Shown here: positions 11,851-22,139 of the stretch, in pieces
Layout of the letters: each line of letters starts with the position of its first letter
Numbering within the stretch: position 1 is the first letter of the stretch
Assembly: GCF_013177295.1 (NCBI RefSeq)
Contig: NZ_CP053642.1
Coordinates: 434,001-498,000 of the forward strand
Direction of reading: 5' to 3'
DNA length: 64,000 bases
Origin: Actinomyces marmotae
GTDB lineage: Bacteria; Actinomycetota; Actinomycetes; Actinomycetales; Actinomycetaceae
Position numbers and translations under genes: made by a program
The notes under the pieces: generated by a model
What the model was told of the DNA's origin: nothing
Database searches by the model: none
What the model saw: the letters and a program-made list of their open reading frames with translations, nothing else

Positions 11851-13218
11851 ATGAGCGCTGACATGATCGAGGCGGCCACGGCGGGCTCAGCGGCCACGGC
11901 GGGCTCAGCGGCCTCCGCGTCTGAGGATTACGCCATCGTCGTCGACCACGTCTCGAAAACCTTCGAGATGCAGGCCGACCGCCGCTCCACCTTCAAGGAG
12001 CGCTTCGTGCGCGGGCGCGCCACCTCCGAGCAGCGCGTCTTCCACGCCCTGGACGACGTCTCCTTCAAGATCCGCAAGGGAAGCACCTTCGGGCTCGTCG
12101 GCCACAACGGCTCGGGCAAGTCCACGATGCTCAAGCTCCTGGCCGGCGTCTACCGCCCCACGAGCGGCACCGTCACCGTATCGGACAGCGTCGACGCCCT
12201 CCTTGAGCTCGGAGCCGGCTTCCACGGCGAACTCACCGGGCGTGAGAACATCTTCCTCAACGGCGCCATCCTGGGGCGCAGCCGCAAGCAGATCGAGTCC
12301 ACCATCGACTGGATCATCGACTTTGCCGACATCGGCGCCTTCATCGATCAGCCCGTCAAGGTCTACTCCTCGGGAATGACCGTGCGCCTAGGCTTCGCCG
12401 TCGCCGTGGCGATCCGGCCCAAGATCCTCATCGTCGATGAGATCATCGCCGTGGGTGACGAGGAGTTCCAGCGCAAGTGCTTCGAGTACATGCGCGACCT
12501 GCGCGACCACGGCACCACCATCGCCCTGGTCACCCACTCGCTGTCCCTGGCCAAGGAGATGTGCGACGAGGTCGTCTGGCTCGACCACGGCCGCGTCAAG
12601 ATGATCGGCCCCGCCGACGAGGGCGTCTCGGCCTACATCGCCGCCGTCAACGCCAAGGAGGCCGAGAAGCGCGCCGCCGAGCAGACCGAGGCCGAGCGGG
12701 AGGAGGACAAGGACTTCCGGCTCAACCAGGGCTCGGGGGAGTGCCGCATGACCGGCGTCGAGATCTTCGACGGCGAGGGCAAGAAGGTCCCCTTCCTCAC
12801 CACCGGCAGGCCCGCCACCCTGCGCGTCCACGTCCACGCCCGGAAGGACCTGCGCGACGTCGAGCTCGGCCTGGCCTTCATCACCGACGGCGGGGTCATG
12901 ATCTCCGGCCCCAACTCCCGCCACGCCGGGCGCCTCTACGACCTGCGCGCGGGCGAGGACGGCTTCATCGACTACACGATGGACCCCGTGGTCCTCCATC
13001 CGGGGCGCCTGTGGCTGACCACCTGCCTCCTGCGCGACGGCGCCACCTACGATTACTCCGACCGCCAGACCGAGCTCCTTATCCACGAGGGCAGGGTCAT
13101 CGACGAGCCGGGCCTCATCACCATGCCCGAGGGGCGCTGGAGCCCTGCCCTGAGCGTCGATGCCACGGGGGCACCCCAGGCCGAGCAGTCCGAGCCCTTG
13201 AAAGAGGAGGACCGATGA
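11851..13218 (+). CDS. wzt: ABC polysaccharide exporter ATPase with C-terminal glycan-recognition domain, Wzt-like
   Basis: This 455-residue ATPase powers the Wzm permease. The nucleotide-binding domain covers about 28-260, with Walker A GHNGSGKST (84-92), signature YSSGM (172-176) and Walker B ILIVDE (192-197). A charged linker rich in Glu and Lys (about 262-290) leads to a Wzt_C-type beta domain (about 290-440), which in homologues recognises the chain end to be exported. The first residues contain a duplicated AATAGS sequence encoded by an 18-bp tandem repeat (11872-11913). Its stop overlaps the start of the next small gene (ATGA). Confidence 0.93.
   Translation: MSADMIEAATAGSAATAGSAASASEDYAIVVDHVSKTFEMQADRRSTFKERFVRGRATSEQRVFHALDDVSFKIRKGSTFGLVGHNGSGKSTMLKLLAGVYRPTSGTVTVSDSVDALLELGAGFHGELTGRENIFLNGAILGRSRKQIESTIDWIIDFADIGAFIDQPVKVYSSGMTVRLGFAVAVAIRPKILIVDEIIAVGDEEFQRKCFEYMRDLRDHGTTIALVTHSLSLAKEMCDEVVWLDHGRVKMIGPADEGVSAYIAAVNAKEAEKRAAEQTEAEREEDKDFRLNQGSGECRMTGVEIFDGEGKKVPFLTTGRPATLRVHVHARKDLRDVELGLAFITDGGVMISGPNSRHAGRLYDLRAGEDGFIDYTMDPVVLHPGRLWLTTCLLRDGATYDYSDRQTELLIHEGRVIDEPGLITMPEGRWSPALSVDATGAPQAEQSEPLKEEDR
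11872..11913 (+). repeat. 18-bp in-frame tandem repeat at the start of wzt
   Basis: Two identical 18-bp units (11872-11889, 11890-11907) and 6 bp of a third encode AATAGS-AATAGS-AA near the N-terminus of the ABC ATPase. Unit length is a multiple of three, so copy-number changes would lengthen or shorten the tail without frameshift. Confidence 0.85.
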
Positions 13219-13454
13219 CAGTCAGTCAGGATGACGAGATCCGCCGCCTGCGGGCCGCGCTGCGCCACGCGCACGCCGAGGCCGGGGAACTCCACGCCGA
13301 GATCCAGCGCCTGGAGAAGGAGCAGCGCATCATGCAGCGCAAGCTCGACGGCGCCTGGGAGCAGCTCAGCGACATCCGTCACTCCACCTCCTGGCACCTC
13401 ACCGCACCGGTCCGGCTCGTCAAGTCGGCCGTCCGCATAAGGCTGCCCCGGTGA
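13215..13454 (+). CDS. Small coiled-coil protein in the exporter operon
   Basis: This 79-residue protein is overlapped at both ends by its neighbours (ATGA with wzt, GTGA with the next gene), which strongly supports it as real. Residues 5-50 form a predicted coiled coil of heptads rich in Arg, Glu and Leu; the tail has SDIRHSTSWHLTAPVRLV and ends in a basic cluster. The S-x-S-W-x-x-T-x-P-x-R motif resembles tails found at the ends of many glycosyltransferases and surface-polysaccharide proteins. Translation is almost certainly coupled to Wzt and the RgpF-like gene. It may be a scaffold or chain-length-sensing partner; the function is unknown. Confidence 0.75.
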   Translation: MTVSQDDEIRRLRAALRHAHAEAGELHAEIQRLEKEQRIMQRKLDGAWEQLSDIRHSTSWHLTAPVRLVKSAVRIRLPR

Positions 13455-14317
13455 GCCGCCTCCTGGGGCGCCTCCAGCGCGCCCAGCGCGCCCAGGCCCT
13501 CAACGAGGGTCCGCGCGTCGTCGACGTCACCCGGGGCCGGATCCGCGTCGAGCGCGGCAAGAGGAGCACGGTCGACGCCGCCGAGCGCGTCGCCATCGTC
13601 GCCCAGTACTCCGCCACCCCGGACCAGCCGCTCTCCCTGAGCCGTTACCTGGCAGCCCTGGACGCCTCCGACTACGCCACCATCGTGGTGTCTACCTGTG
13701 AGAGCCCAGAGCCCCTTGAGTTCCCACACGGCATCCCCGAGCGGACCATCATCATCCGCCGCCCCAACCTCGGCTACGACTTCGGTTCCTGGACTACCGG
13801 GCTGGGCTGGATCCCGGGCGTGCGCTCCAAGCCCGTCGTCCTGCTGACCAACGACTCCATGCTCGGGCCCTTCGCCCCCATCGACGGCCTCCTGGAGTGG
13901 GCGGCCGAGCCCCCGGGACCCGACATTCGCTGCCTGACGACCTCCCACCAGTTCGGCAGGCACATGCAGAGCTACTTCCTGTCCTTCCGGGGAGGGATCC
14001 TCGCTGAGCGCGCCTGGGTGCGCTTCTTCGACGGCATCCGCGTCCAGCCGACCAAGGAGGACGTCGTCATGGCCTATGAGCTGGGCCTGTCCCGGCTCGC
14101 CTTCTCCGAGGCCTACTCCATTGACGAGTGGGTGGCCGGGCCGGACATCGGGGCCGGCTATGAGAACCCCACGATCCGCGCCTGGCAGGGGATCATCACC
14201 TCGGGCGCCCCCTTCCTCAAGCGCACGATCCTGACCCATCCGGACCTGACCGCTGAGGCGGCCGCCAGCGCCGAATATCTGCAGCGCATGTACAACATCG
14301 ACATCCACCAGTGGTGA
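13451..14317 (+). CDS. RgpF-family rhamnan synthesis protein
   Basis: This 288-residue protein has the RgpF hallmarks: RRPNLGYDFGSWTTGLGW (about 97-114), VVLLTNDSMLGP (about 126-137) and LTTSHQFGRHMQSYFLSF (about 156-173). In streptococci RgpF helps assemble the rhamnose-glucose polysaccharide and is a glycosyltransferase-like enzyme of the cytoplasmic face. No membrane helix is visible. The GTG at 13451 overlaps the coiled-coil gene by 4 nt. The next gene, 16 bp on, carries a second RgpF-like domain, so the two may work in sequence on the same chain. Confidence 0.85.
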   Translation: MSRLLGRLQRAQRAQALNEGPRVVDVTRGRIRVERGKRSTVDAAERVAIVAQYSATPDQPLSLSRYLAALDASDYATIVVSTCESPEPLEFPHGIPERTIIIRRPNLGYDFGSWTTGLGWIPGVRSKPVVLLTNDSMLGPFAPIDGLLEWAAEPPGPDIRCLTTSHQFGRHMQSYFLSFRGGILAERAWVRFFDGIRVQPTKEDVVMAYELGLSRLAFSEAYSIDEWVAGPDIGAGYENPTIRAWQGIITSGAPFLKRTILTHPDLTAEAAASAEYLQRMYNIDIHQW

Positions 14318-14333
14318 GCAAGAGGCACGAGAC

Positions 14334-16397
14334 ATGACCCGCATCTCCAAGCACGGCGCCGCCCGCCGCGTCACCTACTTCGCGGCCCGCGGACGCAACG
14401 CCGCCGCCAACCTCATCGCCACCGGCTCGGTGCGCGGCTACCGGCCCAAGCATCCCGCAGACTTCGCCGCCTTCGTCGACCGCCTCGGCGGGCGCCAGGA
14501 CTCCGGCTTCCCGGACAAGTGGCGCGTGGACCCCGCCTTCCGCGTCGAGTCGCCGGCGCGCATCGCCGTCGTCATCCACTGCTTCTACCCCGAGCTCATG
14601 GACGAGCTCTTCGCCCACCTGCGCCTCATGCCGGTCGACTTCGACCTGTTCATCACCAACGCCTCCGGCGAGGCGGTCCGGGTCCCTGACGACCTGTCCC
14701 ACCTGGGGACCAGCGTCGTCGTCGAGGTGGACAACCACGGCCGTGACATCCTGCCGACCGTCAACCTGGTCAACTCCGGGATCCTCGACCCCTACGACCT
14801 CATCCTCAAGATGCACACCAAGCGCAGCCCCTGGCGCGAGGAGCACGCCGAGCTCGCCGGCAGCGGTGAGACCTGGAAGCAGCAGTTCCTGGACGACCTC
14901 GCGGGGTCGCGGGAGACGATCGAGGGCATCCTCGCCGCTTTCGCCGCCGATCCCGCCCTGGGCGTGCTCACCGCCACCGACTCCATCGTCGGCAAGCAGT
15001 TCTGGGGTGGGGACCAGCGCATCGTTGAGCAGCTCCTGCGCCGCCTCGAACTGAGGATCGATCCTGACGAGCTCGAGTTCGCCTCCGGCTCCATGTACTG
15101 GTGCCGCGGCCTGGTACTCCAGGGCCTGCGCGCCCTCAACCTCCAGGCGGCCGACTTCGACCCCGAGGCTGGCCAAGTGGACGGCACCACCGCGCACGCC
15201 GTCGAGAGGATTGTCGGCATCGTCACCAGGGAGGCCGGGCTGCGCACCGTGGAGCCCGAGTCCATCCAGGAGATCCTCGCCGCCCCGGGCACCGACCGTC
15301 AGGGCTGGCACCGCTTCGACCGCGATGCTGAGCGAGTCCCGGCCGCCACCGTTATTCCCTTCTACCTGCCCCAGTTCCACGACTCCCCGCAGAACAACGT
15401 GTGGTGGGGCAAGGGCTTCACCGAGTGGTCCAACGTCGTGGGCGCCGTGCCCGCGTGGCGCGGCCACTACCAGCCCAAGCAGCCCACGGAGCTGGGCTAC
15501 TACGACCTGGAGATGGACTCCGTGCGCGCCGCTCAGGCCGAGTTGGCCAGCTCCCACGGCCTGGCCGGCTTCATGTACTACTACTACTGGTTCTCCGGCG
15601 AGCGGATCCTCAACCGCCCCATCGAGAAGCTGCGGGCCTCGGACCTCGATTTCCCGTACTGCATCATGTGGGCCAATGAGAACTGGACGCGCCGCTGGGA
15701 CGGCCGCAGCCAGGACGTCCTCATCGGCCAGGACTACCACAAGGTCCCCGCCGAGGACTTCATCGACGACGTCATGGAGTTCCTCCTGGACCCCCGCTAT
15801 ATGCGCGTGGACGGCAAGGCGCTCATCGCTGTCTACCGACCCGCCCAGATGGAGAACTTCCCGCAGGTCGTGGCCGCCTGGCGCGAGCGCGCCCGGGCCG
15901 CGGGCGTCGGCGAGCTCCACGTCATTGCCGTGTCCGTGGCCAAGGAGTTCGACGGCGTCGGTGAGGACTACCACGCCAATGGGCTCGACGGCACCCTGGA
16001 GTTCGCCCCCCACAACCTGCCGTGGATCGCGGGCCCGGCCCTCGACGTCGGCCTGGACAAGCGCTGGCGCGGCAACTTCATGAGTTATCAGGCCACCCTC
16101 AAGGCCTCCTTGCGCAACGCGGTGCGCCTGACCGAGCACGAGTACCCCGGCGCCATGGTCACCTTCGACAACACCGCCCGCCGTCAGTGGAGGGCGGATG
16201 CCTGGTACGGCTCCAACCCCTACAGTTTCCACCGCTGGGTGGCGGGCCTCATCCGGGCCGTCGCCGGGCGCGAGGAGGCCGACCGCCTCGTGTTCATCAA
16301 CGCCTGGAACGAGTGGGCCGAGTCGGCTGTCCTGGAGCCCACCACGCGTTACGGGCGCACCTACCTCCTCGCCCTGCGCCAGGCCATCTGGAGTTGA
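14334..16397 (+). CDS. Two-domain glycan synthesis protein: RgpF-like domain fused to WbsX-like domain
   Basis: This 687-residue protein joins two families usually encoded apart. Residues about 75-320 are RgpF-like (IAVVIHCFYPELMDELFAHL, VEVDNHGRDILP, ILKMHTKRSPW, ATDSIVGKQFWGGD, ASGSMYWCRG). Residues about 338-687 are WbsX-like, a TIM-barrel family related to GH99 found in O-antigen loci, with IPFYLPQFHDSP, KGFTEWSNV, YYYYWFSGERILNRP, IMWANENWTRRWDG and INAWNEWAESAVLEP. The acidic residues needed for GH99-type chemistry are present in conserved positions. It probably transfers or trims sugars on the exported chain. It is the last gene of the wzm operon and is followed by a 22-bp repeat array. 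Confidence 0.88.
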   Translation: MTRISKHGAARRVTYFAARGRNAAANLIATGSVRGYRPKHPADFAAFVDRLGGRQDSGFPDKWRVDPAFRVESPARIAVVIHCFYPELMDELFAHLRLMPVDFDLFITNASGEAVRVPDDLSHLGTSVVVEVDNHGRDILPTVNLVNSGILDPYDLILKMHTKRSPWREEHAELAGSGETWKQQFLDDLAGSRETIEGILAAFAADPALGVLTATDSIVGKQFWGGDQRIVEQLLRRLELRIDPDELEFASGSMYWCRGLVLQGLRALNLQAADFDPEAGQVDGTTAHAVERIVGIVTREAGLRTVEPESIQEILAAPGTDRQGWHRFDRDAERVPAATVIPFYLPQFHDSPQNNVWWGKGFTEWSNVVGAVPAWRGHYQPKQPTELGYYDLEMDSVRAAQAELASSHGLAGFMYYYYWFSGERILNRPIEKLRASDLDFPYCIMWANENWTRRWDGRSQDVLIGQDYHKVPAEDFIDDVMEFLLDPRYMRVDGKALIAVYRPAQMENFPQVVAAWRERARAAGVGELHVIAVSVAKEFDGVGEDYHANGLDGTLEFAPHNLPWIAGPALDVGLDKRWRGNFMSYQATLKASLRNAVRLTEHEYPGAMVTFDNTARRQWRADAWYGSNPYSFHRWVAGLIRAVAGREEADRLVFINAWNEWAESAVLEPTTRYGRTYLLALRQAIWS

Positions 16398-16414
16398 GGG
16401 CCCCGCGCCGGCGC

Positions 16415-16491
16415 ACCGGTCTCGGTGCTCATATCGACCGGTCTCGGCGCTGTTTTCGACCGGTCTCGGCGCTGTTTTCGACCGGTCTCGC
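16415..16491 (+). repeat. 22-bp tandem repeat array between convergent genes
   Basis: There are three full 22-bp units (16415-16436, 16437-16458, 16459-16480) and an 11-bp partial unit. Units 2 and 3 are identical and unit 1 differs at four to five bases in its second half. Each begins ACCGGTCTCG and ends in TTTTCG or ATATCG, so a GACCGGTC palindrome recurs every 22 bp, about two helical turns. The array fills the gap between two convergent genes and stops 5 bp before the second stop codon. The same core forms the 74-bp palindrome at 40300-40373. No terminator-like U tract is present. Confidence 0.9.
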
Positions 16492-16496
16492 GGGGA

Positions 16497-17435
16497 TCAG
16501 CGGTTGGGGTGGCGGGAGGCGTAGGGGCCCAGGCGGCCGCGCAGGCCATCGGCCAGGCCCCGGCGCAGCATCCGGTGGCGCTCGGCGCGTCGATCCGGCA
16601 GGGCGGCGTTGAACAGCGCGTACTTCGCCGCCCAGTAGGAGTAGCGGACGCGCCAGCGCGCCGGCAGCGGCGAGCCACGGCCCACCAGCGCGAGGGTGTT
16701 CCGCAGGATGTAGTAGTTGCGGATCGGGGCGTGCACGTGGATCGGTTGCTCCCGCCCCGGCAGGCGAACCACCTCATCGCCCAGCGAGTGGGCGAGCCGG
16801 GCCGCCGGCACCGCGACGAGCCGCCATCCCGAGCGCCGGGCCCGCACTCCCCACTCCAGGTCCACATGGTCGATGAACAGGTCCTCGCGCATCGGCCCGA
16901 TCTCCTCCAGCGCGCTGACGCGCACCAGGCAGCCCGAGGCGATGAGGAAGGCGGCCTCCAGCCTGGGCCGGGACAGCTCGGCCTTGGTGGCGCGCTTGGG
17001 GCTCCAGCCCCGGTCCACGTAGACGAGTTCATCGGCGCCCTCGCGCTCCTCGGCCGGCAGCGGCCCGACGGCGGCGATCCGCGGGTCCTCATCGATCGCT
17101 TCAAGCAGCTGGGCCACCATGGTGGGCGAGGGGATCGAGTCCTGGTCCGACAGCAGCACGTACCGGGCGCCCTGGGCCCGAGCGGCCGCGATGCCCCGGT
17201 TCTGCGCGGCGGCGATCCCCAGGTTCTCGCCCAGCTCGATGAGCCTGGCGCCATGGGCCGCGCAGGCCTCGCGCGCCCGCTCCAACCCGGGAGCGGCGGA
17301 TCCGTTATCAACCACGAGAACGGCGTCGCACTGGGGGGCGAGCGCCTTCAGGAGGCCTCCCAGGGGCCCGGGCTCATAGGTGACGACGACGGCGACCGTG
17401 GCGCTGCTCATGGGGCTGATCCCGGGGTTGTTCAT
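16497..17435 (-). CDS. GT2 rhamnosyltransferase (RfbF/RgpB-like)
   Basis: This 312-residue GT-A enzyme probably transfers rhamnose to a growing polysaccharide at the cytoplasmic face. Motifs are VAVVVTYEPGPLGGLLKAL, VVDNGS, LGENLGIAAAQNRGI, LLSDQDSIPSP as the nucleotide-binding DxD equivalent, and DHVDLEWGVRARR. The C-terminal third has an aromatic RNYYILRNTLAL segment typical of this subfamily. ATG at 17435 is preferred because GGGAGAG lies just upstream; a TTG at 17447 and an ATG 24 nt further in are alternatives. It is divergent from rmlCD, the donor synthesis gene, and convergent with the WbsX fusion. Confidence 0.88.
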   Translation of the reverse strand: MNNPGISPMSSATVAVVVTYEPGPLGGLLKALAPQCDAVLVVDNGSAAPGLERAREACAAHGARLIELGENLGIAAAQNRGIAAARAQGARYVLLSDQDSIPSPTMVAQLLEAIDEDPRIAAVGPLPAEEREGADELVYVDRGWSPKRATKAELSRPRLEAAFLIASGCLVRVSALEEIGPMREDLFIDHVDLEWGVRARRSGWRLVAVPAARLAHSLGDEVVRLPGREQPIHVHAPIRNYYILRNTLALVGRGSPLPARWRVRYSYWAAKYALFNAALPDRRAERHRMLRRGLADGLRGRLGPYASRHPNR

Positions 17436-17625
17436 GGGCTCTCCCAAGACGGCCCGCGTGGCGCGGGGGTGGACCTGGCAGCGCCACTCTAATGCGCCGC
17501 CGCCGCGCCCGGCCTGGTTGCGGCGATCACGGTGCCCGCCACCCCGCGCGGAGGATAGACTCGGCCCGATCCCAATCAGCGCCCGGTGCGCGCTGGGCGC
17601 AACGAGGAATGAGGACTACCAGCCC

Positions 17626-19052
<1,427 letters not shown>

Positions 19053-19056
<4 letters not shown>

Positions 19057-20963
19057 GCCACGACACCATGCGGGACCACGAGGACCCTCCTCCCGCAGCC
19101 GCCGCGGCCGCCCGGTCCGGCGAGGCCCCCGGCCTTCCCGACTCCCCCGAGCGGGGCGACTCCCCGGCCGCCGCGCCCTCCTCCCGCCGCGCCGCCTGGC
19201 TGGACCGGCCCGCCACCCGCTGGATCCTCGGCGCGCTCCTGGCACTCACGGTGCTCGTCACCGGCCTCGGCTGGGCATTAGCCTCGCCGGTCGGCGGCTC
19301 CCCGGACGACGACTACCACCTGGGCGCCATCTGGTGCCCCCCGCCCGTGGAATCCTCGGGCTGCGCGACCAAGGTCATCAACAATGAGGTCCAGGTCTAC
19401 GTGCCCGAGACCGTCTCGCAGCGGACCTCCTGCTTCTCCTACCCGGACGGCGATGGGACGATGCGGTGCAAGGAGGCCCTGTCCGACGACGAGTACACGT
19501 ACTCGCGCCGCTACGACGCGGGCAACTACCCGGGCGGCTACTACTGGTTCCACCACCAGTTCGTCAGCGCCGACGTCACCGGCTCCGTGCTCATCATGCG
19601 CGGGGTCAACCTCCTCATCGCGATGGTGCTGCTCGGCTCCATCGGGTTCCTCCTGCCAGCGCGCTACAGGGAGAGCCTCGCCCTGACGATCCTCGTGGCC
19701 TGGATGCCCATGGGGCTCTACTTCGTGGCCTCGAACAACCCCACCTCCTGGGCCCTATCGGGCACTCTGGGGTACGCCGCCGCCCTCTTCGGCGCGCTGC
19801 GCGCGGAGGGGCGGCGCCGTTGGGCGCTCCTGGGGCTCGCGGCGGTCGGAGCGCTCCTGGCGTGCTCCGCGCGCGGGGACTCGGCCTTCTTCATTCTCGT
19901 CATCTCGCTGGCCGTGCTCGTCGGCGCCCCATGGACCAGGAGGATCCTCCCGGAGGCCGCTCTCGCCCTGACCGCCAGCGCCATCGGCGTGTGGATCATG
20001 CGGTCCACGGGCCAGGCCAGCGCCCTCGAATCCACCTCCTCCTCGGGGGAGACCGACCTGTCGATGGAGCGCCTGCACTCCCTGCTCACCTCCCTTCCCG
20101 AGTACTTCGCGGGGTTCTACGGGCAGCGCTGGGGCGCGGGCTGGTTCGACATCCCCCTCGACGGCGCCCCGGCGAGCATCGCCATCGGCCTGGCCGCGAT
20201 CTGCCTGTTCGCCGGCGCCCGGAGAGTGGGGCGGCGCAAGGCGTTGAGCATCCTCATCGTCATCGGCGCCATCGCCGGGGTCCCCCTGGTCGTCTCCCTG
20301 CAGGCCGGCTTCTCGCGGGTCTACCAGTACCAGCCCCGCTACATGCTGCCGCTCCTGGCGATCCTGCTCTTCGTCTGGCTCGCGATGTCGGTCAAGGGCA
20401 GGCACGTGGTCGGCGTGCAGGTCTGGCTCATCGGGATCGGCTCGGTGCTCGTCAACGCCTTCGCGCTGCGGCGGGTCATGGAGCGCTACACGCATGGGCG
20501 CCTCGACCTCGACCACCCCATCTACAGCCTCGACCTCTTCCTGCGATGGTGGTGGCCGGATTTCCCGCTCACCCCGGAGTACACCTGGCGGGCGCTCGTC
20601 CTGGTCTACGCCGTCGCCATCGCCTCGTTGTCCATCCTGGTGTGGGGCCGACCCGCGCGGGCCATCACCGGGCCGACCGCCCCTAGCGCGGCCGGCCAGG
20701 CCGAGCCGGAGCGCCAGGAGCCGGCCGAGGACTTCGTGAGCCGGAGCTCGCCGGGGCGGCACGCGCGGATCCAGGCCGGCCAGCGGGAAGTCACCGCCCC
20801 GGAGAGCCCCGATGCTCCTGGCACCCCCGACGCCCCTGACGCGCCTGGCGCGCCTGGCGCCGCCGAGAGCGCGACGCGCCCCATCGATCCTGCGAGTCGG
20901 CCGCCGGCCCTGCCGGTGGACGGCCCCACCGATTCATCCGCCGAGGAGTCCCATGAGCGCTGA
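19053..20963 (+). CDS. DUF2142 polytopic membrane protein
   Basis: This 636-residue protein has a disordered N-terminal 50 residues, a first membrane helix at about 57-78, an outer loop containing SPVGGSPDDDYHLGAIWC and several Cys residues, and about ten further helices up to residue 540. DUF2142 proteins look like GT-C transferases, and the DDDYH near the start of the first loop suits a catalytic acid. The C-terminal 100 residues are disordered, with DAPGTPDAPDAPGAPGA-type repeats. It overlaps rmlCD by 4 nt and the following GT2 gene by 11 nt, so four genes form one tight unit. It may add a sugar from polyprenyl-phosphate on the outer face (inference). Confidence 0.85.
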
Positions 20964-21723
20964 GCGCCGCCACGACCTCCTCGTCATCATCCCCGCATGG
21001 AATGAGGAGGTCGCCCTGCCGGGGGTGATCGCCGAGGTCCTGGCGACGCTCGGGGGCACCGCCGATGCCGTCGTCGTCTCGGACGGCTCGACGGATCGCA
21101 CGGCGGCGCTCGCCCGCGACGCCGGGGTGACGGTCCTCGATCTGCCCATCAACCTGGGAGTCGGCGGCGCCATGCGGGCCGGCTTCGTCTACGCCGTGCG
21201 CTACGGCTACTCCTACGCGGTTCAGCTCGACGCCGATGGCCAGCACGATCCCTCCGAGGTCCCCGTGATGCTCGAATGCGCGCGCGCCACGGGAGCGGAC
21301 CTCGTCATCGGCGCGCGCTTCGCGGGTAAAGGCGACTACTCGGTGCGCGGTCCCCGCCACTGGGCGATGAGGGTGCTCTCCGTGATCCTCTCCCGTGTCA
21401 GCGGGACCCGCCTGACCGACACCACCAGCGGCTTCAAGCTCTACAACCGCCGGGCTCTGGCGGTCTTCTCCCAGGACTATCCCGCCGAGTACCTGGGCGA
21501 CACCATCGAGGCGCTCGTCGTCGCCAAGCGATCCGGCCTGCGGGTCCGCCAGGTCGCCGTGCGGATGCGCCCCCGCGCGGGTGGCGAGCCCTCCCACAAC
21601 CCGCTCAAGGCCGCGCGCTTCCTCCTGAGGGCCTTCCTCGCCCTGGGTATCGCGCTCAGCCGCCCCAACCGGGCCGCCCCGGGCGCCGTACCCCCATCGG
21701 AGGACCAGGAGGGACGACGATGA
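20953..21723 (+). CDS. GT2 glycosyltransferase, polyprenyl-phosphate sugar synthase type
   Basis: This 256-residue DPM1-like GT-A enzyme shows LLVIIPAWNEEVALPGVI, VVSDGSTDRT, LPINLGVGGAMRAGF, QLDADGQHDPSE (the metal-binding motif) and GARFAGKGDYSVRGPRH. It lacks its own membrane helices apart from a hydrophobic C-terminal stretch (about 222-235). It is translationally coupled on both sides, to the DUF2142 protein and to DUF2304. A plausible pathway is that this enzyme makes a polyprenyl-phosphate sugar and the GT-C-like DUF2142 protein consumes it. Confidence 0.88.
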   Translation: MSAERRHDLLVIIPAWNEEVALPGVIAEVLATLGGTADAVVVSDGSTDRTAALARDAGVTVLDLPINLGVGGAMRAGFVYAVRYGYSYAVQLDADGQHDPSEVPVMLECARATGADLVIGARFAGKGDYSVRGPRHWAMRVLSVILSRVSGTRLTDTTSGFKLYNRRALAVFSQDYPAEYLGDTIEALVVAKRSGLRVRQVAVRMRPRAGGEPSHNPLKAARFLLRAFLALGIALSRPNRAAPGAVPPSEDQEGRR

Positions 21724-22139
21724 GCTCCACCTACATACTCGGCATCATCTTCGCGATGATCGTGCTGGTCTCCATCTTCCTGCGCATGCGCAACTCCGGG
21801 ATGAAGGAGGCCTACGCGACGTGGTGGATCATCATCTCCATCGGCTGCGTCTTCTTCGCCCTCATCCCCGGCGGCTTGCGGGCGGTATCCAGCCGACTGG
21901 GCGTCGAGGTGCCGCTCAACCTGGGATTCTTCGTCGCGGGGATCATCCTCCTGCTGCTCTCCCTGCGCTTCAGCGTGGACCTGTCCCACAACGCCGAGGA
22001 TCGGCGTCGCCTCGCCGAGGAGATCGCCATCCTGCGCGCCGAGGTCGATCGGCTCACCGCCCGCATCGACGAGGCGGGGACCGACGCGCGGTGCCCGGGC
22101 CCGGCTAACGGTGAGGGGCCGGACCCTCAGGCCCGGTGA
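21720..22139 (+). CDS. DUF2304 membrane protein, second copy
   Basis: This 139-residue protein has three membrane segments (about 5-20, 37-53 and 67-82) and a C-terminal coiled coil (DRRRLAEEIAILRAEVDRL). It overlaps the GT2 gene by 4 nt (ATGA), repeating the GT2-DUF2304 pairing of positions 1830-2966, though here the gene order is transferase first on the plus strand. Its 3' end overlaps the convergent GT4 gene by 13 bp. Confidence 0.86.
   Translation: MSSTYILGIIFAMIVLVSIFLRMRNSGMKEAYATWWIIISIGCVFFALIPGGLRAVSSRLGVEVPLNLGFFVAGIILLLLSLRFSVDLSHNAEDRRRLAEEIAILRAEVDRLTARIDEAGTDARCPGPANGEGPDPQAR

Noticed and set aside
12388..13086. Antisense frame in wzt rich in Val/Gly/Asp
   Set aside because: It mirrors the codon bias of wzt, whose Walker motifs fix the real frame.
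16415..16491. Simple rho-independent terminator
   Set aside because: The units are head to tail, so no long hairpin forms; only short GACCGGTC self-pairing is possible. The second locus (40300-40373) could act as one, this array cannot in the usual way.
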